DNA of 64,000 nucleotides. Origin: Pseudocolwellia sp. AS88. Lineage in GTDB: Bacteria; Pseudomonadota; Gammaproteobacteria; Enterobacterales; Alteromonadaceae. Positions 1-10,676 of the stretch are shown here, one piece after another (within the stretch, counting starts at the first letter, position 1; every line of letters begins with the position of its first letter). A model generated the notes under the pieces. It did not search any database. It was not told the origin of the DNA and saw only the letters and a list, made by a program, of their open reading frames with translations. The DNA is taken from the NCBI RefSeq assembly GCF_030551755.1, contig NZ_JAUPEC010000021.1, forward strand, positions 1 to 64,000, given 5' to 3'. A program made the position numbers and the translations under genes.

Positions 1-921
1 ATCAAAAACATGATCACAGGTGCAGCACAAATGGATGGAGCAATCTTAGTAGTTGCTGCAACAGATGGTCCAATGCCACAAACACGTGAGCACATCTTGT
101 TATCACGTCAAGTAGGTGTACCATTCATCATCGTATTCATGAACAAATGTGACATGGTAGATGACGAAGAGTTACTAGAATTAGTAGAAATGGAAGTTCG
201 TGAACTTCTTAGCGAATATGAATTCCCAGGTGATGATTTACCAGTAATTCAAGGTTCAGCTTTAGGCGCACTTCAAGGTGAAGAGAAGTGGGAAGCTAAA
301 GTAATCGAACTTGCAGAAGCACTTGATACATACATTCCAGAGCCAGAGCGTGCAATTGATGGAGCATTCATTATGCCTATCGAAGATGTATTCTCAATTT
401 CAGGTCGTGGTACAGTTGTAACAGGTCGTGTTGAGCGCGGTATCATCAAAGTTGGTGAAGAAGTAGAAGTTGTAGGTATCCGTGATACACAAAAATCAAC
501 GTGTACAGGTGTTGAAATGTTCCGTAAGCTTCTTGACGAAGGTCGTGCGGGCGAGAACTGTGGTGTACTTTTACGTGGTCTTAAGCGTGAAGACGTAGAA
601 CGTGGTCAAGTATTATGTAAGCCTGGTTCAATCTCTCCACACACAAAATTCGAATCAGAAGTATACGTGTTAAGTAAAGATGAAGGTGGTCGTCATACTC
701 CATTCTTCAAAGGTTACCGTCCACAGTTTTACTTCCGTACAACAGATATCACAGGTGCAGTAGAACTTCCTGAAGGTGTTGAAATGGTAATGCCAGGCGA
801 CAACTTAAAGTTTGTTGTAGAGCTAATCAACCCAGTAGCGATGGACGAAGGTTTACGCTTCGCAATCCGTGAAGGTGGTCGTACAGTTGGTGCTGGTGTT
901 GTTTCAAAAATTATTGACTAA
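1..921 (+). CDS. tuf: Elongation factor Tu, 5'-truncated by the window edge
   Basis: GTPase that delivers aminoacyl-tRNA to the ribosome. The reading frame is open from base 1 (Ile-Lys-Asn-Met), so 306 residues of a roughly 394-residue protein are visible and about 88 are missing, including the P-loop. Seen: the G4 motif NKCD, the G5 SAL motif in QGSALGAL, the domain 2 segment [13 protein letters not shown], and the conserved C-terminus [15 protein letters not shown] strong hairpin terminator follows directly. This is probably tufA at the end of an rpsL-rpsG-fusA-tuf operon outside the window; that placement is inference from the S10 operon lying just downstream. Confidence 0.97.
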   Translation: MKNMITGAAQMDGAILVVAATDGPMPQTREHILLSRQVGVPFIIVFMNKCDMVDDEELLELVEMEVRELLSEYEFPGDDLPVIQGSALGALQGEEKWEAKVIELAEALDTYIPEPERAIDGAFIMPIEDVFSISGRGTVVTGRVERGIIKVGEEVEVVGIRDTQKSTCTGVEMFRKLLDEGRAGENCGVLLRGLKREDVERGQVLCKPGSISPHTKFESEVYVLSKDEGGRHTPFFKGYRPQFYFRTTDITGAVELPEGVEMVMPGDNLKFVVELINPVAMDEGLRFAIREGGRTVGAGVVSKIID

Positions 922-943
922 TTTTTGTTAACATACAGAACCT

Positions 944-972
944 AAAAAAAGGATGCTTCGGCATCCTTTTTT
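944..972 (+). terminator. Rho-independent terminator after tuf
   Basis: Stem GGATGC / GCATCC with a TTCG tetraloop, extended by A-run/T-run pairing and ending in six T. The same hairpin core occurs, inverted, behind the convergent EF-G 2 gene at 1875-1903. Confidence 0.92.
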
Positions 973-989
973 CATTTCAGTTTGACTAC

Positions 990-1005
990 CTTCACGGACG
1001 TGAAG
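990..1005. repeat. Small perfect hairpin
   Basis: CTTCAC, loop GGAC, GTGAAG. It lies in a short stretch (about 985-1085) that looks more GC-rich than the rest of this spacer and separates the tuf terminator from the decayed tuf tail. It has no T-run, so it is unlikely to be a terminator. Its function is unknown. Confidence 0.4.
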
Positions 1006-1082
1006 ACCGAGCACGTTAAGGTACTATGCCCAATGGTATATATTTAGTTAGCGAGGGCGAAGAGCTCTGCGACGAAGTGGAG

Positions 1083-1174
1083 AGTCGTACAGTTGGTGCA
1101 GGTGTTGTTTCAAAAATTATCGACTAATTTTCATTAATATATAGAACCTAAAAAAGGATACTACGGCATCCTTT
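1083..1174 (+). pseudogene. Decayed 3' tail of a second tuf copy with weakened terminator
   Basis: Bases 1083-1127 read [14 protein letters not shown]-stop, the exact EF-Tu C-terminus, with GCA for GCT and ATC for ATT compared with the intact gene. The following bases (about 1128-1174) also match the intact tuf 3' UTR (ATAGAACCTAAAAAAGG against ACAGAACCTAAAAAAAGG). They end in a hairpin AAAGGAT / ATCCTTT whose loop and T-run are degraded. No upstream tuf sequence is recognisable. It therefore looks like the residue of a tandem tuf copy or of a recombination event, not a gene. Confidence 0.85.
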
Positions 1175-1874
1175 GTCTAGTCTGGAAATCATAATTTCAA
1201 AATTGTAGGTTGGAATTATGCATAAAGATTAAAGTTTGAGACAGAAGAAACTCTTCTATTAAAGGAATCAACTGCTGACTGTTATGACACGGAGCATAAA
1301 TTAGTTTATAGCTACTTTTGTCAGATCCAAATCTTGTAAGGTTTATTAGTCTGAATAGTATCAATATGAAGTATTATGCTAAATAACCTAAACTCGGGAT
1401 AATGAATGTCATAAAATTCAGAAAAATAGCTTATTGAGTAACTTTGCTTATCCCAAGCTGAGGTTAAATAACAACACATTGTGATTTGTTCTTGTAACCG
1501 TTTTATCACGATAGTGCTCAGAACGTCCCTATCAAGCTGTAATTAATATATTTCCGACTAAGTTAGATGAATTGATTTAGTACATGTAATGCACCGTATA
1601 ACGTTATTAAAGACTACTTAAGCTTAGCGGATTTAATAACTCATTGATTTATTGAAGTATCATATAACTTTCGTGGCGTAGGCAGTTAAATAGCATTATT
1701 GAATGAAAGTTTGAGGTTACTTAATTAGAGGTAATAACTTAGTACAAGATAGAGAACTTATTAATTCTTAAAATAGAAACATTGTAACTTAATAGAATCC
1801 TATATTAATTGTTAGTTGTAACTATATAGATTGATGTAAAAGTTAAGGAAGTGTTAGAAGATAAAATTACGTAC
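1175..1874. other. Non-coding spacer between tuf remnant and EF-G 2
   Basis: About 700 bp of AT-rich sequence. The only open frame of note is a 62-codon minus-strand frame at 1321-1509, with no ribosome binding site and no recognisable family. I see no RNA gene, repeat or promoter that I can support. Together with the tuf tail this is probably a decaying region. Confidence 0.5.
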
Positions 1875-1903
1875 AAAAAAAAGGATGCCGAAGCATCCTT
1901 TTT
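1875..1903 (-). terminator. Rho-independent terminator of the EF-G 2 gene
   Basis: On the minus strand: AAAAAGGATGC, loop TTCG, GCATCC, then eight T. The hairpin core is identical to the terminator of the convergent tuf gene. Confidence 0.9.
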
Positions 1904-1924
1904 ACACATTACAGTAAAGTAATA

Positions 1925-4018
1925 TTATTTTTTAGCTGCAGCTTTTAAAGCTTTAACTTCAGCAATAACTGTTTCAGCTACGTTTGCAGGACAAGGCATG
2001 TAGTGAGAGAATTCCATAGAGAATTGACCACGGCCTGATGTCATAGTACGTAATGACCCAATGTAACCAAACATCTCTGAAAGAGGTACGTCAGCTTTAA
2101 TACGAACACCAGAAACACCAGCTTCTTGATCTTTGATCATACCACGACGACGGTTTAAATCACCGATAACATCACCAACATGATCTTCAGGTGTGAACAC
2201 ATCAACTTTCATGATTGGTTCAATTAACTGAGCACCAGCTTTTGGAATAGACTGACGGAAAGCACCTTTAGCAGCGATTTCAAATGCAACAGCAGATGAA
2301 TCTACAGCATGGAAGCCACCATCGTATAATTCTACTTCAACATCTAATACAGGGAAGCCGGCAAGTACACCTTCGTCCATCATAGATTTGAAACCCTTCT
2401 CAACAGCTGGGAAGAATTCTTTTGGAACATTACCACCAACAACTGTTGATTTGAATGTGAAGCCTGAGTTTGGCTCACCTGGACGGATACGGTAATCAAT
2501 TTTACCAAATTGACCAGAACCACCAGATTGTTTCTTATGCGTATAAGAATCTTCAATTGCTTGAGTGATTGTTTCACGGTAAGCAACTTGAGGTTTACCA
2601 ACTACAAGGTCAACGCCGTAAGTACGCTTAAGGATATCTACTTTAATATCTAAGTGAAGTTCACCCATACCACGTAGGATTGTTTCACCTGAATCTTCAT
2701 CGGTTTCAACTTTAAATGTTGGATCTTCTGCAACCATTTTACCAATTGCAACACCCATCTTCTCAGAACCACCTTTATCTTTAGGTGCAACAGCAATTGA
2801 GATTACTGGTTCAGGGAAAACCATTGCTTCTAATGTACATGGATCTTTAGGATCACATAATGTGTGACCTGTTTGTACATTCTTCATACCAACGATTGCA
2901 AGGATATCACCAGCTTGAGCAGATGAAAGCTCTGTACGGTCTTCAGCTTGCATTTCAACCATACGGCCAACACGCTCTGTTTTACCTGTGAAAGAGTTTA
3001 ATATCGTATCACCTTTATTAAGCGTACCAGAGTATATACGTACGAATGTAAGTGCACCGAAACGGTCATCCATTATTTTGAATGCTAACGCTTTAAAGGT
3101 TTCTTTAGAGTCAACGATAGCAAATTTACCGGTAGGCTCACCTTCTTCATCAGTTAATGGTTGAGGATTAACATCAGTAGGACAAGGTAAGTAATCTACA
3201 ACAGCATCTAATAATAACTGCATACCTTTGTTCTTAAATGCTGAACCACAGTATGTAGGGAAGAATAGAAGTTCGTTTGTACCTTTACGGATACATGCTT
3301 TGATTTGCTCTTCAGTCGGTGTAAGTTCACCTTCTAAATAATCCATCAATAAATCTTCATCTGCTTCTAAAGCAGTTTCGATCATTTGCTCACGGTATAA
3401 AGCAGCATCATCAACCATATCAGCAGGGATGTCTTCTACAGTGTAGTTTTCAGGTAAACCTGAATCATCCCAGATGTATGCTTTTTGAGATAATACATCT
3501 ACAACACCAACAAACTCATCTTCAGTACCAATTGGTAATGTCATAACAAGAGGGTGTGCACCAAGAACGTTTTGTACTTGGTCTTTAACACGGTAAAAAT
3601 CAGCACCTAAACGGTCCAATTTGTTAACGAAAATTAAACGAGCTACTTTTGAGTCGTTCGCATAACGCCAGTTAGTTTCTGATTGTGGTTCAACACCACC
3701 AGAACCACAGAATACACCAATACCACCATCAAGAACTTTTAATGAGCGGTAAACTTCAACTGTGAAGTCAACGTGACCAGGAGTATCTATAACGTTAAAA
3801 CGATGTTTTTTCCATTCACAAGTAACAGCAGCAGATTGGATAGTAATACCGCGCTCAGCTTCTTGTTCCATGAAATCAGTTGTTGACTCACCGTCATGTA
3901 CTTCACCAATTTTATGGATCATACCTGTAAGTTTTAATATACGTTCAGTTGTTGTTGTTTTACCAGCATCAACGTGAGCGAAGATACCTATATTTCTGTA
4001 TTTAGATAAATCTGCCAT
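1925..4018 (-). CDS. fusA2: Elongation factor G, EF-G 2 type paralogue
   Basis: Translocation GTPase, 697 residues (E. coli EF-G is 704). G1 is AHVDAGKT (14-21), switch I RGITI (56-60), G3 DTPGH (78-82) and G4 NKLD (132-135). Domains II to V follow, with [10 protein letters not shown] and the domain V segment DLNRRRGM. The sequence diverges from canonical EF-G (HVDAGKT for HIDAGKT, ATG followed by [10 protein letters not shown]). It resembles the second EF-G of Vibrio, Shewanella and Colwellia as I recall them, so I call it EF-G 2. The canonical fusA is presumably upstream of tuf outside the window. It is convergent with tuf and divergent from rpsJ, an unusual insertion between the str and S10 blocks. 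The ribosome binding site is weak (GAGTAAAG). Confidence 0.9.
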   Translation of the reverse strand: MADLSKYRNIGIFAHVDAGKTTTTERILKLTGMIHKIGEVHDGESTTDFMEQEAERGITIQSAAVTCEWKKHRFNVIDTPGHVDFTVEVYRSLKVLDGGIGVFCGSGGVEPQSETNWRYANDSKVARLIFVNKLDRLGADFYRVKDQVQNVLGAHPLVMTLPIGTEDEFVGVVDVLSQKAYIWDDSGLPENYTVEDIPADMVDDAALYREQMIETALEADEDLLMDYLEGELTPTEEQIKACIRKGTNELLFFPTYCGSAFKNKGMQLLLDAVVDYLPCPTDVNPQPLTDEEGEPTGKFAIVDSKETFKALAFKIMDDRFGALTFVRIYSGTLNKGDTILNSFTGKTERVGRMVEMQAEDRTELSSAQAGDILAIVGMKNVQTGHTLCDPKDPCTLEAMVFPEPVISIAVAPKDKGGSEKMGVAIGKMVAEDPTFKVETDEDSGETILRGMGELHLDIKVDILKRTYGVDLVVGKPQVAYRETITQAIEDSYTHKKQSGGSGQFGKIDYRIRPGEPNSGFTFKSTVVGGNVPKEFFPAVEKGFKSMMDEGVLAGFPVLDVEVELYDGGFHAVDSSAVAFEIAAKGAFRQSIPKAGAQLIEPIMKVDVFTPEDHVGDVIGDLNRRRGMIKDQEAGVSGVRIKADVPLSEMFGYIGSLRTMTSGRGQFSMEFSHYMPCPANVAETVIAEVKALKAAAKK

Positions 4019-4314
4019 TACTTTACTCTATTTTAAGTTCTACTAAGAAAGTGGAATTGTTGAAAATTTGCGCGCGAGTATAACATTACTAAAAATAAAT
4101 CTACATAAAAATCTGGTGAACTTTGATAATTTGAAAGTATTATCTAGATAACTGCCGGAAAAGAGCGGTTATTAACCATAATATGGAAATAAAAATACAG
4201 TGAATAAACAGGATGAGCTATTTTATAAATTAAAAACCACAAGGATTAAATAAATAGCTCTGCTTATATATAGATAAGAATAAACGTAGATAAAATATAC
4301 ATTATGATTAAAAG
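4019..4314. other. Divergent spacer between EF-G 2 and the S10 promoter
   Basis: About 300 bp of AT-rich sequence that must hold the EF-G 2 promoter on the minus strand. I cannot pick a convincing -35/-10 pair for it and see no gene or repeat. Confidence 0.4.
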
Positions 4315-4342
4315 TTGCGTTGGATTTATATTTATGTATAAT
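4315..4342 (+). promoter_or_regulatory. Sigma-70 promoter of the S10 operon
   Basis: TTGCGT (4315-4320), 16-bp spacer, perfect TATAAT (4337-4342). Transcription would start near 4349, giving a leader of about 165 nt before rpsJ. Confidence 0.75.
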
Positions 4343-4348
4343 ATGCCT

Positions 4349-4827
<479 letters not shown>

Positions 4828-4842
4828 TAAGGGGTTTTTAAC

Positions 4843-5481
4843 ATGACTATAGGTCTAGTTGGACGTAAAGTAGGTATGACTCGCATCTTCACTGAAGATG
4901 GTGTTTCAACACCTGTAACAGTCCTAGAAGTTGAAGCCAACCGAGTTGCTCAGGTTAAAACTGTTGACAACGATGGTTATTCAGCGCTTCAAGTTACTAC
5001 GGGTAGCAAAAAAGCTAATCGTACTAACAAGCCAACAGCTGGTCATTTTGCTAAAGCTGGTATCGAAGCAGGTCGCGGCCTGTGGGAATTCCGTTTAAAT
5101 GCAAATGAAGGCGAAGGTCTTGAAACTGGCAGTGAAATCACTGTTGAGTTATTCAACGACACTAAATTAGTAGACGTAACCGGTACTTCGAAAGGTAAAG
5201 GTTTCCAAGGCGGTATCAAACGTTGGAATTTTTCAATGCAAGATGCTACTCATGGTAACTCGTTATCACATCGTTCTAACGGTTCAATCGGCATGTGTCA
5301 AACACCAGGCCGTGTTTTCAAAGGCAAAAAAATGTCTGGTCACATGGGTGCTGTGAAGGTAACTACACAAAACCTTGAATTGGTTCGCGTTGACGCTGAA
5401 CGTAACTTGCTCCTTATTAAAGGTGCGGTTCCGGGTGCTATCAACGGTAACGTAATCATTAAACCAGCTGTTAAAGCCTAA
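4843..5481 (+). CDS. rplC: 50S ribosomal protein L3
   Basis: 212 residues. L3 is an assembly initiator near the peptidyl-transferase centre. [16 protein letters not shown] at the N-terminus and the loop segment [13 protein letters not shown] are family hallmarks. The [12 protein letters not shown] region contains the glutamine that is methylated by PrmB in E. coli. Second gene of the S10 operon, 17 bp before rplD. Confidence 0.98.
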   Translation: MTIGLVGRKVGMTRIFTEDGVSTPVTVLEVEANRVAQVKTVDNDGYSALQVTTGSKKANRTNKPTAGHFAKAGIEAGRGLWEFRLNANEGEGLETGSEITVELFNDTKLVDVTGTSKGKGFQGGIKRWNFSMQDATHGNSLSHRSNGSIGMCQTPGRVFKGKKMSGHMGAVKVTTQNLELVRVDAERNLLLIKGAVPGAINGNVIIKPAVKA

Positions 5482-5498
5482 CGTCCGGGAGATTTGTG

Positions 5499-6104
5499 AT
5501 GGAATTAGCATTAAAAGACGTGTCAGGCGCTCTTGAAGTTTCTGAAACAACTTTTGGACGTGAGTTTAATGAAGCATTAGTACACCAAGTAGTAGTTGCA
5601 TATGCAGCTGGTGCTCGTGCTGGTACTCGTGCTCAGAAAACTCGTTCAGAAGTTAGTGGTGGCGGCGCAAAACCATGGCGTCAAAAAGGTACTGGCCGAG
5701 CTCGTGCTGGTACAACTCGTGGTCCAATTTGGCGTTCAGGTGGTGTTACATTTGCTGCTAAACCTCAAGACCACAGCCAAAAAGTTAACCGTAAAATGTA
5801 CCGTGGTGCTATCGCTAGCATCCTTTCTGAGTTAGTTCGTCAAGAACGCTTGATTGTGGTAGAAAATTTTGCAGTAGAAACACCAAAAACTAAAGAATTA
5901 GTAGCTAAACTAAACGGTTTGGAGTTAAAAGACGTATTAATCGTTACTCCAGAAGTTGATGAGAACTTGTTCTTATCAGCACGTAACTTATATAAAGTTG
6001 ACGTTCGTGATGTTGATGGTATTGATCCAGTATCTTTAGTTGGTTTCGAAAAAGTTTTGATGACTGCTACTGCAGTTAAGCAAATTGAGGAGATGTTATC
6101 ATGA
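5499..6104 (+). CDS. rplD: 50S ribosomal protein L4
   Basis: 201 residues starting at the ATG (MELALKD, as in E. coli MELVLKD). A GTG directly upstream would add one residue and is unlikely. L4 lines the exit tunnel, and in enterics it represses this operon. The tunnel loop segment [14 protein letters not shown] is visible. The stop codon overlaps the rplW start (ATGA), so translation is probably coupled. Confidence 0.97.
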   Translation: MELALKDVSGALEVSETTFGREFNEALVHQVVVAYAAGARAGTRAQKTRSEVSGGGAKPWRQKGTGRARAGTTRGPIWRSGGVTFAAKPQDHSQKVNRKMYRGAIASILSELVRQERLIVVENFAVETPKTKELVAKLNGLELKDVLIVTPEVDENLFLSARNLYKVDVRDVDGIDPVSLVGFEKVLMTATAVKQIEEMLS

Positions 6105-6403
6105 TAAACGAAGAACGTTTGTTAAAGGTGCTTTTAGCGCCAAACATTTCTGAGAAAAGCACAATGGCTGCTGAAGCAAACAACACTGTTGTTTTCAAAG
6201 TTGCTACTACTGCTACTAAAGCTGAAATCAAAGCAGCCGTAGAGAAACTTTTCGAAGTTTCTGTAGAAGGTGTTCGTACTCTAAATGTTAAAGGTAAGAC
6301 TAAACGTACAGGTGCTCGTATCGGTCGTCGTAACGATTGGAAAAAAGCATATGTAACTCTTGCTGAAGGCAGCGACATCGACTTTGTCGGCGCGGAATCA
6401 TAG
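6101..6403 (+). CDS. rplW: 50S ribosomal protein L23
   Basis: 100 residues. L23 sits at the tunnel exit and docks trigger factor and SRP. Seen: [20 protein letters not shown], and a basic loop [22 protein letters not shown] near the C-terminus. Overlaps the end of rplD by four bases; rplB begins 11 bp later. Confidence 0.97.
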   Translation: MINEERLLKVLLAPNISEKSTMAAEANNTVVFKVATTATKAEIKAAVEKLFEVSVEGVRTLNVKGKTKRTGARIGRRNDWKKAYVTLAEGSDIDFVGAES

Positions 6404-6414
6404 GAGCAGTTCAA

Positions 6415-7239
6415 ATGGCTATAGTAAAATGTAAACCTACTTCTCCGGGTCGTCGCCACTTAGTTAAAGTGGTAAACACGGAGTTGCATAAAGGTAAGCC
6501 TTACGCACCATTACTTGATACTAAATCAAAGTCTGGTGGTCGTAATAACAACGGTCGTATTACAGTTCGTCATATTGGTGGTGGTCATAAGCAACATTAC
6601 CGTTTGATTGATTTTAAACGTACTAAAGATGGTATCCCTGCAAAAGTTGAGCGTTTGGAATATGATCCAAATCGTACAGCTAACATTGCTCTTGTATTAT
6701 ATGCAGATGGTGAACGTCGTTACATCTTAGCCCCTAAAGGCTTAAAAGCTGGTGATACGATCCAGTCTGGTGTTGATGCTCCAATCAAAGCAGGTAATAC
6801 GTTACCATTACGCAATACTCCATTAGGTAGTGTTGTTCACGCAATTGAACTTAAGCCAGGCAAAGGTGCTCAAATCGCACGTGCAGCTGGAGCATATGCT
6901 CAATTAGTAGCTAAAGACGGTGCGTATGTAACATTACGTTTACGTTCAGGCGAAATGCGTAAAATTGAGTCTGATTGTCGTGCTACATTAGGTGAAATTG
7001 GTAACGCTGAACACATGCTTCGCTCTTTGGGTAAAGCAGGTGCTTCAAGATGGCGCGGTGTTCGTCCAACTGTTCGTGGTGTTGCCATGAACCCAGTTGA
7101 CCATCCACACGGTGGTGGTGAAGGTAAAACTTCAGGCGGTCGTCATCCGGTATCACCTTGGGGTGTACCAACTAAGGGTTACAAGACTCGTTCAAACAAG
7201 CGTACCGATAAATTTATCGTACGTCGTCGTACTAAATAG
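6415..7239 (+). CDS. rplB: 50S ribosomal protein L2
   Basis: 274 residues. L2 bridges the subunits and supports peptidyl transfer. Starts [19 protein letters not shown]. The conserved [13 protein letters not shown] segment, with the histidine important in the peptidyl-transferase region, is intact near residue 230. Typical full length. Confidence 0.98.
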   Translation: MAIVKCKPTSPGRRHLVKVVNTELHKGKPYAPLLDTKSKSGGRNNNGRITVRHIGGGHKQHYRLIDFKRTKDGIPAKVERLEYDPNRTANIALVLYADGERRYILAPKGLKAGDTIQSGVDAPIKAGNTLPLRNTPLGSVVHAIELKPGKGAQIARAAGAYAQLVAKDGAYVTLRLRSGEMRKIESDCRATLGEIGNAEHMLRSLGKAGASRWRGVRPTVRGVAMNPVDHPHGGGEGKTSGGRHPVSPWGVPTKGYKTRSNKRTDKFIVRRRTK

Positions 7240-7265
7240 TACTTACTAAGTAAAGAGGATTCACC

Positions 7266-7541
7266 ATGCCACGTTCTCTCAAGAAAGGTCCATTTATAGA
7301 CCTGCACTTGTTGACGAAGGTAGAGAAAGCTCTGGAAAGCGGGAATAAAAAGCCAATTAAGACTTGGTCCCGTCGTTCAATGATCATACCTAACATGATC
7401 GGATTGACCATAGCTGTCCATAATGGCCGTCAACACGTACCTGTATTTGTAACTGATGAAATGATCGGTCACAAATTAGGAGAATTTGCACCAACTCGTA
7501 CTTACCGTGGCCATGTCGCGGATAAGAAAGCGAAAAGATAG
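7266..7541 (+). CDS. rpsS: 30S ribosomal protein S19
   Basis: 91 residues. S19 is in the small-subunit head and contacts the A-site tRNA with S13. [16 protein letters not shown] and the [19 protein letters not shown] segment are family signatures. AGAGGAT lies just upstream of the start. Confidence 0.98.
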   Translation: MPRSLKKGPFIDLHLLTKVEKALESGNKKPIKTWSRRSMIIPNMIGLTIAVHNGRQHVPVFVTDEMIGHKLGEFAPTRTYRGHVADKKAKR

Positions 7542-7551
7542 GGGAAATTAA

Positions 7552-7884
7552 ATGGAAGCTATTGCTACACATAAATTTGCCCGCGGTTCTGCTCAAAAAG
7601 CACGTTTAGTTGTGGATCAAATCCGCGGCTTACATGTTGAAAAGGCACTTGAAATACTAACTTACAGCAACAAACAAGCTGCTGTGTTAGTTAAAAAAGT
7701 ACTTGATTCAGCAATTGCTAATGCTGAGCATAACGAAGGTGCAGATATTGATGAACTAATCGTTAAAACTATAATGGTTGACGATGGTCCTACAATGAAG
7801 CGTATTAGACCTCGTGCGAAAGGCCGTGCCGATCGTATAATTAAGCGTACAAGCCACATTACTGTGATTGTATCTGATAGCTAG
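7552..7884 (+). CDS. rplV: 50S ribosomal protein L22
   Basis: 110 residues. L22 lines the nascent-chain tunnel. The long beta-hairpin segment around [23 protein letters not shown] is intact. Good ribosome binding site (GGGGAAA) before the start; rpsC follows after 11 bp. Confidence 0.98.
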   Translation: MEAIATHKFARGSAQKARLVVDQIRGLHVEKALEILTYSNKQAAVLVKKVLDSAIANAEHNEGADIDELIVKTIMVDDGPTMKRIRPRAKGRADRIIKRTSHITVIVSDS

Positions 7885-7895
7885 GAGATATTAGT

Positions 7896-8594
7896 ATGGG
7901 TCAAAAAGTACATCCAAACGGTATACGCCTAGGTATCACGAAACCTTTCGCGTCTACTTGGTTTGCAAGTAACAAAGATTTTGCTGCTAATTTGCACGGT
8001 GACCATTTGGTTCGTGCATATTTAACTGAAAAGTTAAAACGTGCTTCATTATCTAAAGTTGTAATTGAACGTCCAGCTAAATCTATCCGCGTAACAATTC
8101 ACACGGCTCGTCCAGGTGTTGTTATTGGTAAGAAAGGCGAAGACGTAGAAAAATTACGTTTACAAGTATCAAAGATTGCTGGTGTTCCAGCTCAAATCAA
8201 CATCGCTGAAGTACGTAAGCCAGAAATGGATGCGCAGTTAGTTGCTGAGAGTATCACTAGTCAATTAGAACGTCGTGTTATGTTCCGTCGCGCTATGAAG
8301 CGTGCAGTACAGAATGCTATGCGTTTAGGTGCTAAAGGTATTAAAGTTCAAGTTAGTGGTCGTTTAGGCGGAGCAGAAATTGCTCGTGCTGAATGGTACC
8401 GTGAAGGCCGTGTTCCATTACACACTTTACGTGCAGATATCGATTACGCAACGGCTGAAGCTAATACTACCTATGGTATTATCGGTGTTAAAGTTTGGAT
8501 CTTTAAAGGCGAAATTATTGGCAACATGCCATTACAAGCAGAGCAACCAGCTGCTAAGCCTAAAAGAAAGAACAACCGCAAGAGCAGTAAGTAG
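7896..8594 (+). CDS. rpsC: 30S ribosomal protein S3
   Basis: 232 residues. S3 lies at the mRNA entry channel. The N-terminus [14 protein letters not shown], the KH-domain GxxG motif in [12 protein letters not shown] and the C-terminal domain motif [13 protein letters not shown] are all present. The C-terminus is a basic tail rich in Lys, Arg and Asn. Confidence 0.98.
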   Translation: MGQKVHPNGIRLGITKPFASTWFASNKDFAANLHGDHLVRAYLTEKLKRASLSKVVIERPAKSIRVTIHTARPGVVIGKKGEDVEKLRLQVSKIAGVPAQINIAEVRKPEMDAQLVAESITSQLERRVMFRRAMKRAVQNAMRLGAKGIKVQVSGRLGGAEIARAEWYREGRVPLHTLRADIDYATAEANTTYGIIGVKVWIFKGEIIGNMPLQAEQPAAKPKRKNNRKSSK

Positions 8595-8605
8595 AGGAAT
8601 AAGTA

Positions 8606-9019
8606 ATGTTACAACCAAAACGTACTAAATTCCGTAAGCAATTTAAACTGCGTAACCGTGGTCTTTCACACACTGGTAGCGCTGTTAGCTTCGGTACTTT
8701 CGGGTTGAAATCTCTTGAGCGTGGTCGTATGACTGCACGTCAAATAGAGGCAGCTCGTCGAGCTATGACTCGTCACGTTAAACGTCAAGGTAAAATTTGG
8801 ATCCGTGTATTTCCTGATAAACCAATTACTAAAAAGCCATTAGAAGTACGTATGGGTAAAGGTAAAGGTTCAGTGGAATATTGGGTATGTCAAATTCTTC
8901 CTGGTCGTGTTCTTTATGAGATGGAAGGTGTTTCTGAAGAGATTGCACGTGAAGCATTTGCATTAGCAGCTGCTAAACTGCCATTCAAAACCGCTTTCGT
9001 AACTAGGACGGTGATGTAA
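8606..9019 (+). CDS. rplP: 50S ribosomal protein L16
   Basis: 137 residues. L16 helps position the A-site tRNA. It begins [14 protein letters not shown] and carries [22 protein letters not shown], which includes the arginine hydroxylated in E. coli L16. The stop overlaps the rpmC start (TAATG). Confidence 0.98.
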   Translation: MLQPKRTKFRKQFKLRNRGLSHTGSAVSFGTFGLKSLERGRMTARQIEAARRAMTRHVKRQGKIWIRVFPDKPITKKPLEVRMGKGKGSVEYWVCQILPGRVLYEMEGVSEEIAREAFALAAAKLPFKTAFVTRTVM

Positions 9020-9210
9020 TGAAAGTTAGTGAACTTAAAGAAAAAAGCATTGAAGAGCTAAACGCTGAATTATTAAGCTTACTTCGCGAGCAGTTTAACT
9101 ACCGCATGCAAGCAAGCACTGGTCAATTAGCGCAAACTCACTTGCTTAGACAAGTACGCCGTAATATCGCGCGTGTTAAGACTATCATAACTGAAAAGGC
9201 AGGTAAGTAA
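9019..9210 (+). CDS. rpmC: 50S ribosomal protein L29
   Basis: 63 residues, the normal size. Two-helix protein at the tunnel exit near L23. Starts [19 protein letters not shown]. Its start overlaps the rplP stop and its stop overlaps the rpsQ start, so three genes are translationally coupled. Confidence 0.97.
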   Translation: MKVSELKEKSIEELNAELLSLLREQFNYRMQASTGQLAQTHLLRQVRRNIARVKTIITEKAGK

Positions 9211-9461
9211 TGAGCGAAGCTAAAGTTCGTACACTACAAGGTCGTGTTATCAGTGACAAAATGGAAAAGTCTATCACTGTCCTGATTGAACGTCGTGTTA
9301 AGCACCCTATGTATGGTAAATTCATTACGCGTTCAACTAAGTTGAAAGCGCATGATGAAACTAACCAATGTGCAGCAGGTGATATTGTAACTATTCGTGA
9401 ATGTGCTCCAATTTCTAAGTCTAAAAACTGGACATTGGTTGACGTAATCACTAAAGCATAA
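9210..9461 (+). CDS. rpsQ: 30S ribosomal protein S17
   Basis: 83 residues. Primary 16S-binding protein with an OB fold: [16 protein letters not shown], then [13 protein letters not shown]. Last gene of the S10 operon; a strong terminator follows about 40 bp later. Confidence 0.97.
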   Translation: MSEAKVRTLQGRVISDKMEKSITVLIERRVKHPMYGKFITRSTKLKAHDETNQCAAGDIVTIRECAPISKSKNWTLVDVITKA

Positions 9462-9497
9462 TTTATCTTTTAGATAAATAGCTTTAAGTAGTTAGCT

Positions 9498-9530
9498 AAA
9501 ACCCTATCATTTATTTGATAGGGTTTTTTT
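9498..9530 (+). terminator. Rho-independent terminator ending the S10 operon
   Basis: AAACCCTATCA, loop, TGATAGGGTTT, then a T-run. The strong stem suggests that S10 and spc are separate transcripts here. Confidence 0.92.
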
Positions 9531-9856
9531 ATGTCTATAAATAAAGAGAGATAAGAAAAGACCAATAAATTGAATTATATTATTAAAGTTAAACTAGAAA
9601 ACATTCGCATATACTCGAGGATAAGATCATTTGATAAATTCAAACTAGTTTATTAGTAAGACAATAAACTGGGCTATTTAATTGTTAAAATAAAACCTTT
9701 CTCACTTCTAAACAAAAAAATATTTACCAAACCCAAGCCTAAAACCAATTAACATAACTCAAAAGTCAGTGATGACGTTGGCTGTAATACAAATGTTGTT
9801 TATTTATCGAACTGTATATTTTTTAGTAATTTAAAGTATCACTTTTATAGAGTTGG
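9531..9856. other. Non-coding spacer between S10 and spc operons
   Basis: About 330 bp of AT-rich sequence with no open frame, repeat or RNA that I can support. It makes the S10-spc gap about 500 bp, much longer than I recall for enterics. Confidence 0.5.
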
Positions 9857-9865
9857 TGTTATAAT
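9857..9865 (+). promoter_or_regulatory. Extended -10 promoter of the spc operon
   Basis: TGTTATAAT gives the extended -10 TG-n-TATAAT. The -35 region (about 9837-9842) is poor, which is usual for extended -10 promoters. The predicted start near 9872 falls at the hairpin that begins the rplN leader. Confidence 0.7.
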
Positions 9866-9871
9866 CTCGCG

Positions 9872-9890
9872 CCCACTCGTTGTGAGTGGG
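9872..9890 (+). other. Leader hairpin upstream of rplN
   Basis: Perfect 7-bp stem CCCACTC / GAGTGGG with loop GTTGT, at the predicted 5' end of the spc transcript. It may stabilise the mRNA; no T-run follows, so it is not a terminator. Confidence 0.5.
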
Positions 9891-9968
9891 ATTTAGAAGG
9901 CAGTGACGGGTCAAATTTCTGGCCTTGAATTTAATCTTTTATAAGATAATTTAGCGGAGACATATTAA

Positions 9969-10337
9969 ATGATCCAAATGCAATCACAATTGAACGTAGC
10001 TGATAACAGCGGCGCTCGACGTGTACAATGTATAAAGGTTCTTGGTGGTTCGCACCGTCGCTACGCACGCATTGGTGACATCATTAAAATTGCAGTGAAG
10101 GAATCAAATCCTCGCGGCAAGGTTAAGAAAGGTGATGTTCTTACTGCAGTAGTGGTGCGCACTAAGAAAGGTGTTCGTCGTACAGATGGGTCAACTATCC
10201 GTTTTGATGAAAACGCGGCTGTAATGTTAAATGCTAACTTACAACCAATTGGTACTCGTATTTTCGGTCCTGTGACACGTGAACTTCGTAATGAAAAGTT
10301 CATGAAAATAGTTTCACTTGCACCAGAAGTACTTTAA
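9969..10337 (+). CDS. rplN: 50S ribosomal protein L14
   Basis: 122 residues, standard length. L14 forms an inter-subunit bridge. [27 protein letters not shown] is the classic N-terminus. First gene of the spc operon, with GCGGAG as ribosome binding site. Confidence 0.98.
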   Translation: MIQMQSQLNVADNSGARRVQCIKVLGGSHRRYARIGDIIKIAVKESNPRGKVKKGDVLTAVVVRTKKGVRRTDGSTIRFDENAAVMLNANLQPIGTRIFGPVTRELRNEKFMKIVSLAPEVL

Positions 10338-10349
10338 GGAGTCACGATA

Positions 10350-10664
10350 ATGGCATCTAAAATTCGTCGTGATGATGAAGTAATCGTACTTGCAGGAAAA
10401 GACAAGGGCAAAACTGGTAAAGTTACCAAAGTTCTTGTAGAAGAAAGCAAAGTATTTGTTGAAGGTATTAACCTGATCAAGAAACACACTAAGCCTGTAC
10501 CTCAGTTACAGCAGCCTGGTGGGATTGTTGAAAAAGAAGCACCTTTAAATGTATCCAACGTTGCGATTGTTAACCCAGCTACTGGGAAAGCAGACCGTGT
10601 TGGTTTTAGAGATGAAAACGGAAAGAAAGTACGTTTTTTCAAATCTAATAACGAATTAATATAA
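10350..10664 (+). CDS. rplX: 50S ribosomal protein L24
   Basis: 104 residues. Assembly initiator at the tunnel exit with a KOW motif: [20 protein letters not shown]. The conserved [14 protein letters not shown] segment is present. AAGGAG precedes the start. Confidence 0.98.
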   Translation: MASKIRRDDEVIVLAGKDKGKTGKVTKVLVEESKVFVEGINLIKKHTKPVPQLQQPGGIVEKEAPLNVSNVAIVNPATGKADRVGFRDENGKKVRFFKSNNELI

Positions 10665-10676
10665 TTGGAGTAAACG

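Noticed and set aside
1321-1509. 62-codon minus-strand open frame in the spacer between tuf and EF-G 2
   Set aside because: No ribosome binding site, no recognisable family, and it lies in a decaying spacer.
5284-7171. Several antisense frames of 60-130 codons within the ribosomal genes
   Set aside because: Shadow frames of highly expressed genes, without start signals or homology.
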